From a virus, in the IMG/VR virus record IMGVR_UViG_3300045999_001604, positions 1-20,580 of that record: a stretch of DNA of 20,580 bases; one strand, written 5' to 3'. Below, in pieces: positions 1 through 7,935 of this stretch. Every line of letters begins with the position of its first letter. Within the stretch, counting starts at the first letter, position 1. The position numbers were made by a program, and so were the translations under genes. Below the pieces are notes generated by a model. It was not told the origin of the DNA. It did not search any database and saw nothing but the letters and a program-made list of their open reading frames with translations.

Positions 1-668
1 GACGACTTCATAATGTACGCAAGGGCTAAATATGGTGGTAAGTTTGCGTTAGTTGCAGAGCTACCTTCGGTGCTAATAGATGTAGTAGTAGCTACGCTAA
101 TTCCTGTTGTTGCTGAAGAACTGTTTGTAGTTCCGTTTACCAAACGATTTGGGGTTGAACCTGGATTTACCGACCCGTCAATGGCTGGAACACCTGCGTG
201 ACTGTGTCCATTATCAGTTACAGAAGAAGAAGATGAAGCGGTATGGCTATGACTTACTAGGGTTGCATCAGCAGAACCACCTGTAGCATTTACCGCATAA
301 GTAGAACCAGCACCAACAATAAATCGACTACGCAAGTCAGGAGTGCCACTTGAACCATCGCAAAGTAACCAACCAGTTGGAATGGTAGCAATAGAACCTG
401 ACCACATTAAAATGCAACCAGTAGGTACAGATTGAGCTACTGTAGCTGCATCTGTTAAAGCTGTACCGTTAGCCATGCCAGTAATTTTATTGCCACCCAT
501 CTGCAAATTGCCAGTAATAGGCGTTTGACCATCAGCAGCCACGCTTCCTGTAAGAGCAGTAGCAATGTCGCTCATAGTAGTATTACCCCAATTTGAGGTA
601 ATAGTTGTTCCTGTAACAACAGGGTTTCCTACTGGTAATAGGTATGTACCTGACCCGTTTCTACTCAT
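1..668 (-). CDS. Tail fibre protein with tail-collar tip domain, 3' end cut by window edge
   Basis: The frame opens at an ATG at 668 and runs open for 222 codons to the left edge. Residues 1-80 are a fibre-like shaft. Residues 81-121 match the phage tail-collar domain (PTGCILMWSGS, PTGWLLCDG, PDLRSRFIVGAG). A Ser/Thr-rich stretch carries two HxH motifs (His140/142 and His155/157). The last visible residues, NLPPYLALAYIMK, are the usual ending of collar-type fibres, so the stop should lie only a few codons beyond the window. A strong ribosome site, AAGGAG, lies 6 bases before the ATG. The start overlaps the end of the ejection gene by 8 bases (ATGAGTAG). Likely role: distal receptor-binding fibre. 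In T4 the same kind of domain ends fibres, and HxH pairs there bind iron; metal binding here is inferred. Confidence 0.85.
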   Translation of the reverse strand, partial: MSRNGSGTYLLPVGNPVVTGTTITSNWGNTTMSDIATALTGSVAADGQTPITGNLQMGGNKITGMANGTALTDAATVAQSVPTGCILMWSGSIATIPTGWLLCDGSSGTPDLRSRFIVGAGSTYAVNATGGSADATLVSHSHTASSSSSVTDNGHSHAGVPAIDGSVNPGSTPNRLVNGTTNSSSATTGISVATTTSISTEGSSATNANLPPYLALAYIMKS

Positions 669-2316
669 TTGTAACTCCTTGGATGCCTTGTGTAGTCAAA
701 ATACGAGCAATATTTTTTAGCTCTGCGTCTGTTAATTTTGGTATATCACGAGTTGCTCTGCCTAAACCATAAGCACCCATTCCAACTAATCTTGGGCTAG
801 TTAATGGTAATGCGGCTAAAGCCATAGGGTTTACAGTTAAAGCGCCGCCAGCACCAATACCTAATGCTGCGCCTTGACCAGCTAAACCTCTAGGAGTAAA
901 CGAACTTAAAGCCTGTCCTGCTAACGCTGGCATTAAATCTTCACCGCCTTGGTTTTGCAATGCTTTAGCTAGTTCCATGCGATAACCATAATTGGTATTG
1001 GCATTATTACGGGTCAAAGATTGAAGTTTACGAATAGCGGTATCTGCTGCGCTTCTGTTGTTTAAGGACAATGCTCGTTCAATTTCACGCTCAAGACTTA
1101 ATGCTTCTTCATATGCTTTCATTGTTTTGGCATAGTTTTTATCTTGGGCTACGATGGTGTCTTTTACGGTATTGCGTACAGAACTGACTACTCGTTGAAC
1201 TTGTTTTTGCATAGGGCTGTCAGGGTACAAAGCATCTAAACGCTGTTTAAGTGCATCTAATCCTTCTGCTGTATGTAATGTTGGGTCTTTTTTCCATGTA
1301 TTAACAACGGCTTGCAATTCTTCTACTTTACGCAATTCGTCTGAACCAATCTTAAATTGACTACCTGTAGGAGTTTTAACTTTTAAACTTTCTACAACAT
1401 CGTCTAATGTGCTTGAAATTGGGGAAAAATCTAATTTTGTTGGTGCTTTAGGTAATGGTTTGCCAGCCATGATTTCAACACTTGGCATGGTTGATTTAAT
1501 ACCTTGTTGGTATGCCTGGCTTCTACTAGCTCGCATATTAGCCAAAGCATCTTTAGCTTGGTCTAGCACATCCATTGCCGATACATCACCACGAATGTTC
1601 TGCAAAAAGGCTTGATTACCTTCACGACCTGCTCGTAATGCTTGGGCAATAGATTCTTCGCCTGCGCCTGTAGATAGTCCTAAACCTCTGCGAATTGCTC
1701 CACCTGCGGCTTGTATGCCACGACCAACAACGGGAATAGCAGTACCAATTGCTGTACCTGTAGCAACATTTTCACCCATTTGTTGATACATTGGTGCGCC
1801 GGTTAAACCTGTTTCTTCAGGAATCATTGCGCCACTAGCTGCGCCTACTGCTGCGCCTTGCACATAAGGGTTTGCCTTAGCAAAGCTAGGAATCATGCCT
1901 ACACCTTTAGCTACACCTGCGGCTGGCAATACAGCACCGCCAATACGCCCACCCATGTATGAAGCAGGGTTAGCTTGCGAATACATTTCAGAATTTTGGG
2001 CTAAACGCTGTGCTGCACCGCTTACGCCACCACGACCACCTGTAACTAATTGTGCGCCAGCCATTAAAGGGTCTATTGCAGAACGAGTAGCGCCTGCTAT
2101 AAACGATTCTAGGGGTCTTGGAGTTTCTTGCACATTTAAACGAACACCACGAACCGGCCTACCAACTACAGCACCGCCACCCGTTTCAGCAAATTGTGAT
2201 TGAGTTGGCTGTGGTTGTGTTGGTTGTAATGAAACCAAACCTTCGTTAGAAAGTTTAGTTAAATCACCGCTTCTTAAAGCTAATAAATCAGCATCAGAAA
2301 GTTTGGATAAATCCAT
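661..2316 (-). CDS. Internal virion / DNA ejection protein (551 aa)
   Basis: A protein of 551 residues with no recognised enzyme motif. The N-terminus carries a short helical repeat (LSDADLLALRSGDLTKLSNEGL, residues 6-27 in part) that I associate with phage ejection proteins. Gly/Ala-rich, weakly hydrophobic stretches lie at about 121-210 and 480-510. The middle (about 215-460) is mostly charged helix. This layout, small residues able to enter membranes flanking a helical core, fits proteins that leave the head with the DNA and help it cross the cell envelope, as P22 gp16 or gp20 do. The start ATG at 2316 overlaps the upstream stop (TAATG). It is the third of three adjacent genes in the place of the P22 gp7-gp20-gp16 group. 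The role is inferred from composition and position, not from a catalytic motif. Confidence 0.68.
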   Translation of the reverse strand: MDLSKLSDADLLALRSGDLTKLSNEGLVSLQPTQPQPTQSQFAETGGGAVVGRPVRGVRLNVQETPRPLESFIAGATRSAIDPLMAGAQLVTGGRGGVSGAAQRLAQNSEMYSQANPASYMGGRIGGAVLPAAGVAKGVGMIPSFAKANPYVQGAAVGAASGAMIPEETGLTGAPMYQQMGENVATGTAIGTAIPVVGRGIQAAGGAIRRGLGLSTGAGEESIAQALRAGREGNQAFLQNIRGDVSAMDVLDQAKDALANMRASRSQAYQQGIKSTMPSVEIMAGKPLPKAPTKLDFSPISSTLDDVVESLKVKTPTGSQFKIGSDELRKVEELQAVVNTWKKDPTLHTAEGLDALKQRLDALYPDSPMQKQVQRVVSSVRNTVKDTIVAQDKNYAKTMKAYEEALSLEREIERALSLNNRSAADTAIRKLQSLTRNNANTNYGYRMELAKALQNQGGEDLMPALAGQALSSFTPRGLAGQGAALGIGAGGALTVNPMALAALPLTSPRLVGMGAYGLGRATRDIPKLTDAELKNIARILTTQGIQGVTNE

Positions 2317-3449
2317 TACTTTAGCCCTCTGCGTTTAAGTTCAGCGTCAATGGCTGATTGATTTGGCAAGCTAGTTGTAGGTGTAACCTGTCTTGGTTGC
2401 TGCCCTATGGCTTGTGCGCCTAGGTTTGCACCACGACCTGCGGCAATACCAATATCTCGCTCTGCTTGTTCCCTTGCAGCAGCTTTTTGAGCAATTTGTT
2501 CAGGTTTATCACCAAATACAGGGAAAAATGTACGGTTGTTTCGTACAACTTCAGGCTCAGTTGCAGCAGCACCCGTTTTAAAGCGCAAATACGCTTCTGA
2601 CCATTGGTCTTGGGCTTGTTTATATTGCTGTGCAGCAACAGGTATAAGTGGGTTAGCAGCACCGCCAGCCAATTTAACAGCAGTTTGACTTTTAAACGAT
2701 GTTGGGTCAAATCCTTGACCTTCCAATGTATTTACTGCATTACTAGCAGAAACCATTTGGCTTTGGAAAGCTGCGGCTTTACCTTGAGATTCAGTTAAAT
2801 CTTTGCCAGCACCTTTTTGTGATTTATCAAATTCAAATTTTTCTCGCTCAATAGCAAGTTGTGCTTGCTGATACGGTGTAATTTGGTTTTTAAAGTCATT
2901 AAAAGTACCCTTAAATCCTTGCGATTTTGCAAAATCAAAATTCTGCATATCAGTCGTAGGTTTAACAGTTTCAGGAATAACATTTTTAAGAACAGATGGT
3001 AAATACTCTTTGCCTGCACCATAAGGATTTGTACGAATTTCACGCAATGCCCCAGCTAAATCAGGTGCTACGGCAGGCTTAACGCCTACAGGCATAGGGA
3101 CATTACCTGTGTATGGGCCAGCCATTTCAGTAGATTGTGCAGGCGTTCCTGTTATCTTATTTAAAATTGATTCTTCGGTAACATTTCGACCTTCACGGAT
3201 TTGACGAGCCAAATCTAAGGCTTGTTTATCACCTTTTTCAGCCAATTGTTTGCCAGCGTACAGTTGGGCTAATGGGGCTAGGTTCTGAAAAATGCTAGGG
3301 GCAACATAACGACCACTAACCATTTGGCCTTGTGGCTGCTGAAAACCTTGTTGCATTAACAACTGCGCCAGTTGTTGTTGGCGATTTAATTGCTGTTGTT
3401 GCTGTAAAATTTCAGGTGGCAAAGTGCCTGTTAGATTTATATCAGCCAT
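2316..3449 (-). CDS. Internal virion protein, coiled-coil, Gln-rich N-terminus (377 aa)
   Basis: Residues 1-45 are very Gln-rich (runs such as QQQQQ). Residues 190-212 hold the phrase YQQAQLAIEREKFEFDKSQK, and 220-335 hold a helical domain with EAQ/ESQ-type entry, a DP-T-F turn near 248-251, and KTGAAATEPEV...FFPVFGD near 291-314. I recall this domain as widespread in virion proteins of tailed phages, sometimes joined to lytic transglycosylases; here no lytic domain is present. The protein probably belongs to the ejected or internal set, based on its place between the S74-tailed protein and the 551-aa protein. The start ATG at 3449 follows TGGAG with 7 bases between, and overlaps the upstream stop by 8 bases. 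The exact role is not known to me. Confidence 0.65.
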   Translation of the reverse strand: MADINLTGTLPPEILQQQQQLNRQQQLAQLLMQQGFQQPQGQMVSGRYVAPSIFQNLAPLAQLYAGKQLAEKGDKQALDLARQIREGRNVTEESILNKITGTPAQSTEMAGPYTGNVPMPVGVKPAVAPDLAGALREIRTNPYGAGKEYLPSVLKNVIPETVKPTTDMQNFDFAKSQGFKGTFNDFKNQITPYQQAQLAIEREKFEFDKSQKGAGKDLTESQGKAAAFQSQMVSASNAVNTLEGQGFDPTSFKSQTAVKLAGGAANPLIPVAAQQYKQAQDQWSEAYLRFKTGAAATEPEVVRNNRTFFPVFGDKPEQIAQKAAAREQAERDIGIAAGRGANLGAQAIGQQPRQVTPTTSLPNQSAIDAELKRRGLK

Positions 3450-4482
3450 TTAAAGCTCCATAATTAACCATTTTGATGCCATCAGGTCTTGTAATAACTG
3501 CTTCAGGCATAAATTCTTCAACTTCGTGAGCCATGTAACCCATAAACTTGCCATGACCTGCTTCGTTTTTCCATTCAGGCTTGTATTCGTATATATAAAC
3601 AGGCAAACCAATCTTAGAAACGCCAATTTCAACAATGTTTTCTTTAGTGCGAATATCTGAAGTGAATGTGCCTGCTGGAGCCATCATTGCTGCACCACCT
3701 AAATTCATTAATCCACTTGTCATAGCAGCATTTCTAGCTTGTTCAGCGTTGTAATTGCTTAAATTGTAGTTACCAGTAGCAGTAGTAGCACCTAAAATAT
3801 CAGGACCAGCCGTAGTTGCTTGATTTGTAGGGTTTACATAATTAGGAGTAGCCAATGCTTTTACATTGCTTGCATAAGTAAATGGGGCAGCTAAATTAGT
3901 GTTATATGTTTTTAAATCTTGACCAAATTGGTTGGCATTTGCTCGCAATCCAACATCAAAACCGCTAGTAATTGCACTTGTTAGCTTGTCGTTTTGACTT
4001 TGTTGCAACAACTGTTTAGCATTATTGTAGGCTTGCGAACCAGGCATAATGCCTTGATTTGCTAATTGTTGGTCTGACATTTCATTTTGCATCTGAATCT
4101 GTGGCTGCAATCTACGCATAATAGCGTCAGAATAAGTTTCGCCAGGGTTAATACCAACAGAAGGTAAGTTGGAAGGGTCAAACTGGCTAAAATCGTAATT
4201 TCCTACAGCTTCCATTGATTGATTAATGGCAGGCTCTAATGCACTAGAAGCAGTCTGAGTTGCTGTCCAAGTTGGATTGCCGTATTGGTCAGTACCAGTT
4301 TGCTCGTAATTAACATTACCGTAAGGGGTAACTTGATTTACACGGTTAGCTGCTGTGGCTGCACGGGCAGCGTCTAAGTTACCTTGTGAAGTAGCGGTAG
4401 CTGCCCCTGCGTAATCAGGGGCAGGTGGGGCTTCAGGGCCACCACCAAAAATACTACTAACTGCATCAGCAATAAAACTCAT
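3442..4482 (-). CDS. Virion protein with C-terminal S74 (intramolecular chaperone) domain, 346 aa
   Basis: The ATG at 4482 is chosen because AAGGAG lies 6 bases before it and it overlaps the GNAT stop as ATGA; a 15-codon longer frame has no such support. Residues 1-265 are low-complexity and Ala/Asn/Gln-rich, beginning MSFIADAVSSIFGGGPEAPP, with phrases such as RVNQVTPYGNVNY (47-59) and LANQGIMPGSQAYNNAKQ (140-157) that recur in phage internal virion proteins. Residues 273-346 form an S74-type domain: SDIRTKENI starts at Ser275, with GYMAHEVEEFMPEAV and a final MVNYGAL. In S74 proteins the Ser of the SD-K-N motif is the self-cleavage site. The domain is short, about 72 residues, and lacks the usual terminal coiled coil. 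Position upstream of two ejection-type genes suggests an internal or tail-tip protein. Confidence 0.75.
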   Translation of the reverse strand: MSFIADAVSSIFGGGPEAPPAPDYAGAATATSQGNLDAARAATAANRVNQVTPYGNVNYEQTGTDQYGNPTWTATQTASSALEPAINQSMEAVGNYDFSQFDPSNLPSVGINPGETYSDAIMRRLQPQIQMQNEMSDQQLANQGIMPGSQAYNNAKQLLQQSQNDKLTSAITSGFDVGLRANANQFGQDLKTYNTNLAAPFTYASNVKALATPNYVNPTNQATTAGPDILGATTATGNYNLSNYNAEQARNAAMTSGLMNLGGAAMMAPAGTFTSDIRTKENIVEIGVSKIGLPVYIYEYKPEWKNEAGHGKFMGYMAHEVEEFMPEAVITRPDGIKMVNYGALNG

Positions 4483-4919
4483 GTTAATCTCCTTACCTTG
4501 TTCAAATCTGCGTTTAACTGTAACCATTTACAATTTTCACGCTTCATAGTCATTATTACTAAATCACCATCTATGTGGGCATCAGCAATATTGGCTATTT
4601 CTTTGAAACCAAGGTGTCGGCTTAATTTCAGGGATTTTTCGTTATTCCCTGCTATTGTCGCTATTATAACCTTCAGATTCAAAATATTAAAAGGGTAATC
4701 AAACATAGCCCAAAGAAAATCTTTATTCATAAAATTGCCTTCACCTGCAAGACTAAAATTACACGATTTACCTTGAAAATTGCTATAACTTGCTACCGCT
4801 TTTAATTCACCATCTATTTTCTGCCCTATACACATCAAGTTTTTAGATGTTCCACCACCTAATTTGTTGCTTATCCATCGAGCCAAATCAGCTTGATTTT
4901 CAGTAGTAACAACCCTCAA
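4479..4919 (-). CDS. GNAT-family N-acetyltransferase (146 aa)
   Basis: The product fits a small GNAT fold. Residues 81-92 (LKVIIATIAGNN) look like the beta strand that precedes the acetyl-CoA site. Residues 93-107 (EKSLKLSRHLGFKEI) carry the N-x-S-x-x-L and LGF-x-E pattern seen at the end of many GNAT domains. It would move an acetyl group from acetyl-CoA to an amine; the substrate is unknown. The start is uncertain: a TTG at 4919 overlaps the upstream TGA as TTGA and has AAAAAGG about 10 bases before it, while another TTG at 4961 would add 14 residues lying over the upstream gene. The stop overlaps the next ATG (ATGA). An acetyltransferase between tail and ejection genes is a feature I recall in some other phages, with no settled function. 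Confidence 0.75.
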   Translation of the reverse strand: MRVVTTENQADLARWISNKLGGGTSKNLMCIGQKIDGELKAVASYSNFQGKSCNFSLAGEGNFMNKDFLWAMFDYPFNILNLKVIIATIAGNNEKSLKLSRHLGFKEIANIADAHIDGDLVIMTMKRENCKWLQLNADLNKVRRLT

Positions 4920-6946
4920 ATGACTGAGCCTTTTTCCATTACATAGTCGGTAGATACCCAATGCACATCAATCCCTTGAGAAACAATGTTTAAGTTGATT
5001 CCGGCAGAGTACCCAATTCCACTTACACCTTGCCAATTACGGTAAATAATAAGGTTTCCTGCCCAGTTAAAGTTGTCCCAAGTAGCTGCATCCCATACGC
5101 CTACGGTTGTTGGGACTGATTGGAATGACACTTGACCAAGGTTGTTTTGGGTCTGAAAGTCGGTATTAATACCAGCATAAACGCCAGGTGCGCCAGCATC
5201 TACCAAGAAAGTAGGGCGAATCATAGTAAATCGCTTTTGCTGACCTGGCAAATCAAAGTAGGTATAAGCCTGTTGGCAGGTAGCTGAAATAGGCTCTCCG
5301 TCATCTGCATAGCCATTCCAAAAATTACCTACATAGCCATTTCCACCAAAATACAAATTATCATTGTGGATTTCATACACATTTGAATCTATGCCTACAA
5401 AGTTAGCCCAAGCCTTAGATATGGTGTGCATTACATATTGTTCAGTTCCCGATGGGTTGGGAATATTGATTAATAACATATTTGGCTTTGGAAAATGTAT
5501 AACTTGCCAACCAAATTCAGTAGAGTATGCGTCTGCGTCTTTGCTAATTTCGTAGAAAATCTTATCTGTTATGTTAATTCTAGGGTCTAACCTGCTAGAT
5601 TGAAGCGCGCCTGCAAGGGGAACTAAACCGCCTTGGGTAAGCAAAAGAATATCCCCAGCAAATTTATAGAAAAATCTACGGCTAAATATATAACCTAGCT
5701 GCCATACGCCTTTTAAAGCCCATGTTGTAGCACTTGTTGGGTCTGTTCCGTTATAGACTATAACTTCACCCATGTTTGTAGCAAATACAGCGTAATCATC
5801 TGCGCCTTGACCTGCGTCAAGAGTCCATGTAGCCATACCTTGCATAAAACCACCGCTTTTAGCTATTCCACCAAAATCCAATGGAAAAGCATCACCACCA
5901 AGCGAATCAACAGGCAAATACCAAACATTCATGCTGTTTTCTTGTGTGAAATACAAGCGATTTTTAAACAGGTTTACATGAACAAAAGTATTGGAATTAA
6001 TGTTGTAGGTTGTGCCGCCAGTAGTGCCACCTTTAATCCCTAATACCGTATATGTGCCAGTCGCGGCAACTACCGTAGAAGTGCCAGTAGACACAAAAGT
6101 AAAGGTTGTTGGCCCTGTTACTGTGATAACAAAACCACCTAAAAAGCTAGATTCGCTAGATGCAGTAATGGTAACTCGGTTATTAGTAACTAAACCATGT
6201 GCTGTTGCTGTAGTAACAGTTGCCACATTGGATGGGCTTGTACGAGAAATACCAGTTATAGCTGCTGCTGTAGTAGTAGTTGCCATCGTAAACCAAACAG
6301 TTCCATCAAAAACGGTAACTGGGTCTACGCCATTACAAGCAACAATGTAATCACCACCAATATTGGAAAAGTTTACATATTGAAATTTATCGTTAGCAAC
6401 AGTAAAGACTTGACTAGCTGTTGGTGTATCGCAATCGTATATAGTTGTTCCTGCAACAGCAAATATTTGTTGGTTTGTAACCCCTGCGTAGTTCATTAAG
6501 GTGTTTACAGGTGTTGTTATACCTATGGTGTACGCACCTACGACTGAAGCATTACCGCTTGGAGTAACAGCCATTGTATAAGTAAAAGTGGTAGCCCCCG
6601 TTACCGTAATGATGTAAATACCACTATAAGTTGAAGGTGTTGTTCCTGTAATAGATACTCGGTCACCATCGCTTAAACCGTGTGCAGAAGCAGTAGTTAA
6701 TGTAGCTGTAATGCCACTAAAGGTAATGCTTGAAATAGTTTGAACGCCTGTAGATGTGGTTAGCTGAGAGTACCTTGTATAGCCTTTTCTTAACTGAACA
6801 TCCGTTGGTGTAGGGTATAAATTGGTTAAGGTAACTGCATCTGTAGCAGGCATTTGGGCGATAGAATCCCTAGCGTTCCATCCACCAATAGGCGCAGTTA
6901 TAGATGCTGTATTAGCTGTATAGCGTTTAGCTTGACCAAATATCAT
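4916..6946 (-). CDS. P22 gp10-like tail stabilisation / head-closure protein (676 aa)
   Basis: The N-terminus (APIGGWNARDSIAQMP, TNLYPTPTDVQLRKGY, residues 18-56) and the later beta-rich repeats (VVACNGVDPVTVFDG-like at 200-215, VNLFKNRLYF near 325, VIVYNGTDP near 390) match what I know of the P22 gp10 type of tail accessory proteins, thought to be a beta-propeller-like ring below the gp4-like adaptor. Two homologous domains are inserted in the N-terminal half, residues 73-141 and 231-302, each with TATAHGL or TASAHGL, a VTITxxxxS turn, and VITVTGxTTFT(Y/F). The start ATG overlaps the upstream stop as ATGA, and its place directly after the gp4-like gene agrees with P22 order. The overall family call is from pattern and order; a T7 gp12-like nozzle is a related alternative. 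Confidence 0.72.
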   Translation of the reverse strand: MIFGQAKRYTANTASITAPIGGWNARDSIAQMPATDAVTLTNLYPTPTDVQLRKGYTRYSQLTTSTGVQTISSITFSGITATLTTASAHGLSDGDRVSITGTTPSTYSGIYIITVTGATTFTYTMAVTPSGNASVVGAYTIGITTPVNTLMNYAGVTNQQIFAVAGTTIYDCDTPTASQVFTVANDKFQYVNFSNIGGDYIVACNGVDPVTVFDGTVWFTMATTTTAAAITGISRTSPSNVATVTTATAHGLVTNNRVTITASSESSFLGGFVITVTGPTTFTFVSTGTSTVVAATGTYTVLGIKGGTTGGTTYNINSNTFVHVNLFKNRLYFTQENSMNVWYLPVDSLGGDAFPLDFGGIAKSGGFMQGMATWTLDAGQGADDYAVFATNMGEVIVYNGTDPTSATTWALKGVWQLGYIFSRRFFYKFAGDILLLTQGGLVPLAGALQSSRLDPRINITDKIFYEISKDADAYSTEFGWQVIHFPKPNMLLINIPNPSGTEQYVMHTISKAWANFVGIDSNVYEIHNDNLYFGGNGYVGNFWNGYADDGEPISATCQQAYTYFDLPGQQKRFTMIRPTFLVDAGAPGVYAGINTDFQTQNNLGQVSFQSVPTTVGVWDAATWDNFNWAGNLIIYRNWQGVSGIGYSAGINLNIVSQGIDVHWVSTDYVMEKGSVI

Positions 6947-7851
6947 GTTCCATAACCCGTATCAGGAATGTTTGCGTAACCAATGAGAACTTTAGCTGGG
7001 TACGGTGCAAATGACAGGTTAGGTGCGCCTTTGTCTGCCGCTTTAGCAACGCTTAAATAACGCTGATAATCTTGTTGCAATGCAGTAGTGTCAAACGCTT
7101 TAATTTGGAAATACTTGAGTTTTGTATATAAAACGATAATACGGTCATCCAATACACTTGTGTCTGTATCGGTAGTAAAGCTAGTCTTTATCTGATTTGT
7201 GGCACTTCTAACCCAACCACTAGACTTGTATTCCCAACCAATATACTCTTGGGTATTCATTGGTGGCCATACTTGGAACTGGTTGTCAAAGATACGCCAA
7301 CGGATTCTAGGGCCTGTTGCAATATAGCCTGACTTTAGCCATTGCCATTGCTGTGCATCTTCAGGGCCAAGAGCTTCCCATCTTTTCGTCTTATCCCACT
7401 GAGTTCTATTGGTAATACGCTCAAAATCAGCAGGTAAATCATAGGCTGTTTGGGCTAAAACAACTTGCCCAGTACCCGTTCCTGAAGCCTGTTGACTCAT
7501 GGTAATAATGCTAGGACTATTAACGGTTACTACTTGGGTATCTTGGTTAATGTTAGTACCTGTAATGCCCCATTGATTAGTAACGCCAGCTAAACTTGTT
7601 CCACCTACAATAGTGAGGGTAGTAGAACCATTTGTAGAAGTGGCATCGGTAGTAATCGCTTGTGTGTAAAAGCGGTACTGAACTTGAAGGGCCTGCCAAT
7701 CATATTCTTTAACTAATTCATATCCAGCAGCGTTCATTAACGCTAATATTTGCTGAACATCAGTATTTGGGTTTCCGGCAACGCTAGTAGAAACGGCTAA
7801 ATTAAGCTCATTCTGTACTTGGTTTACGAGTTGTAACATCGTAGATGACAT
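6943..7851 (-). CDS. P22 gp4-like head-to-tail adaptor protein (302 aa)
   Basis: Starts MSSTMLQLVNQVQNELNL, followed by NTDVQQILALMNAAGYELVKEYDWQAL (residues 29-56 in part), a helical opening typical of gp4-type tail accessory factors that bind under the portal. A beta-rich insertion occupies about 68-135, then YDLPADFERITNRTQWDK (137-154) and RIRWRIFDNQFQVWPP (about 182-197), hallmarks of this adaptor group in podoviruses. The ATG at 7851 has AAGGA 6-7 bases upstream and is preceded by a leader with a terminator, a TATAAT box and hairpins, so it probably begins its own transcript. The stop overlaps the gp10-like gene (ATGA). P22 gp4 also has a muramidase activity; no sign of that can be read here. 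Confidence 0.72.
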   Translation of the reverse strand: MSSTMLQLVNQVQNELNLAVSTSVAGNPNTDVQQILALMNAAGYELVKEYDWQALQVQYRFYTQAITTDATSTNGSTTLTIVGGTSLAGVTNQWGITGTNINQDTQVVTVNSPSIITMSQQASGTGTGQVVLAQTAYDLPADFERITNRTQWDKTKRWEALGPEDAQQWQWLKSGYIATGPRIRWRIFDNQFQVWPPMNTQEYIGWEYKSSGWVRSATNQIKTSFTTDTDTSVLDDRIIVLYTKLKYFQIKAFDTTALQQDYQRYLSVAKAADKGAPNLSFAPYPAKVLIGYANIPDTGYGT

Positions 7852-7861
7852 ATATATCCTT

Positions 7862-7887
7862 TACTTGGTTTTTCCCAAGTAGTTGGG
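7862..7887 (-). promoter_or_regulatory. Leader with two mutually exclusive small hairpins before the gp4-like gene
   Basis: On the minus strand, TACTTGG pairs with CCAAGTA across a 6-base loop (7-bp stem, 7862-7868 with 7875-7881). The same CTTGGG stretch can instead pair upstream with CCCAA (5-bp stem, 7874-7878 with 7883-7887). The first stem ends immediately before the AAGGA ribosome site. The pairing is seen in sequence; any control of translation is inference. Confidence 0.4.
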
Positions 7888-7898
7888 TATTTGTTGCA

Positions 7899-7904
7899 AT
7901 TATA
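7899..7904 (-). promoter_or_regulatory. Possible -10 box TATAAT for the gp4-like/tail/ejection operon
   Basis: The minus strand reads GTTTATAATTGC here, a perfect TATAAT just after a terminator and about 48 bases before the ATG at 7851. No good TTGACA box is found 16-18 bases upstream; that interval is occupied by the terminator stem and T-run. It could be a promoter relying on an extra activator or an extended element, or part of an A/T-rich terminator tail. Confidence 0.4.
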
Positions 7905-7906
7905 AA

Positions 7907-7933
7907 CAAAAAAAGGGGAAATATCCCCCTTTT
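7907..7933 (-). terminator. Rho-independent terminator after the 209-aa gene
   Basis: On the minus strand AAAAGGGG pairs with CCCCTTTT (8 bp; 7926-7933 with 7911-7918) across a 7-base loop, and the RNA continues into TTTGTTTAT. It starts 2 bases after the stop codon of the 209-aa gene. The stem is A/T-flanked, so it also looks like a weaker terminator on the + strand, where there is no gene to end. Confidence 0.8.
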
Positions 7934-7935
7934 AT

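Noticed and set aside
2420-3043. Two further minus-strand frames (96 and 82 codons) inside the 377-aa gene
   Set aside because: They lie fully within a longer supported gene in another frame and have Leu/Lys-rich, low-quality products without a ribosome site.
3450-3635. A 61-codon minus-strand frame under the S74 domain
   Set aside because: The S74 motif is read in the overlapping main frame; this one is a shadow and does not continue any neighbour.
4482-4527. Extended N-terminus (15 codons) of the S74-bearing virion protein
   Set aside because: The extension lies over the GNAT gene and has no ribosome site, while the ATG at 4482 has AAGGAG at good distance and an ATGA junction.
6012-6350. 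A 112-codon + strand frame rich in Val
   Set aside because: Antisense of the second AHGL repeat of the gp10-like gene; composition mirrors that gene.
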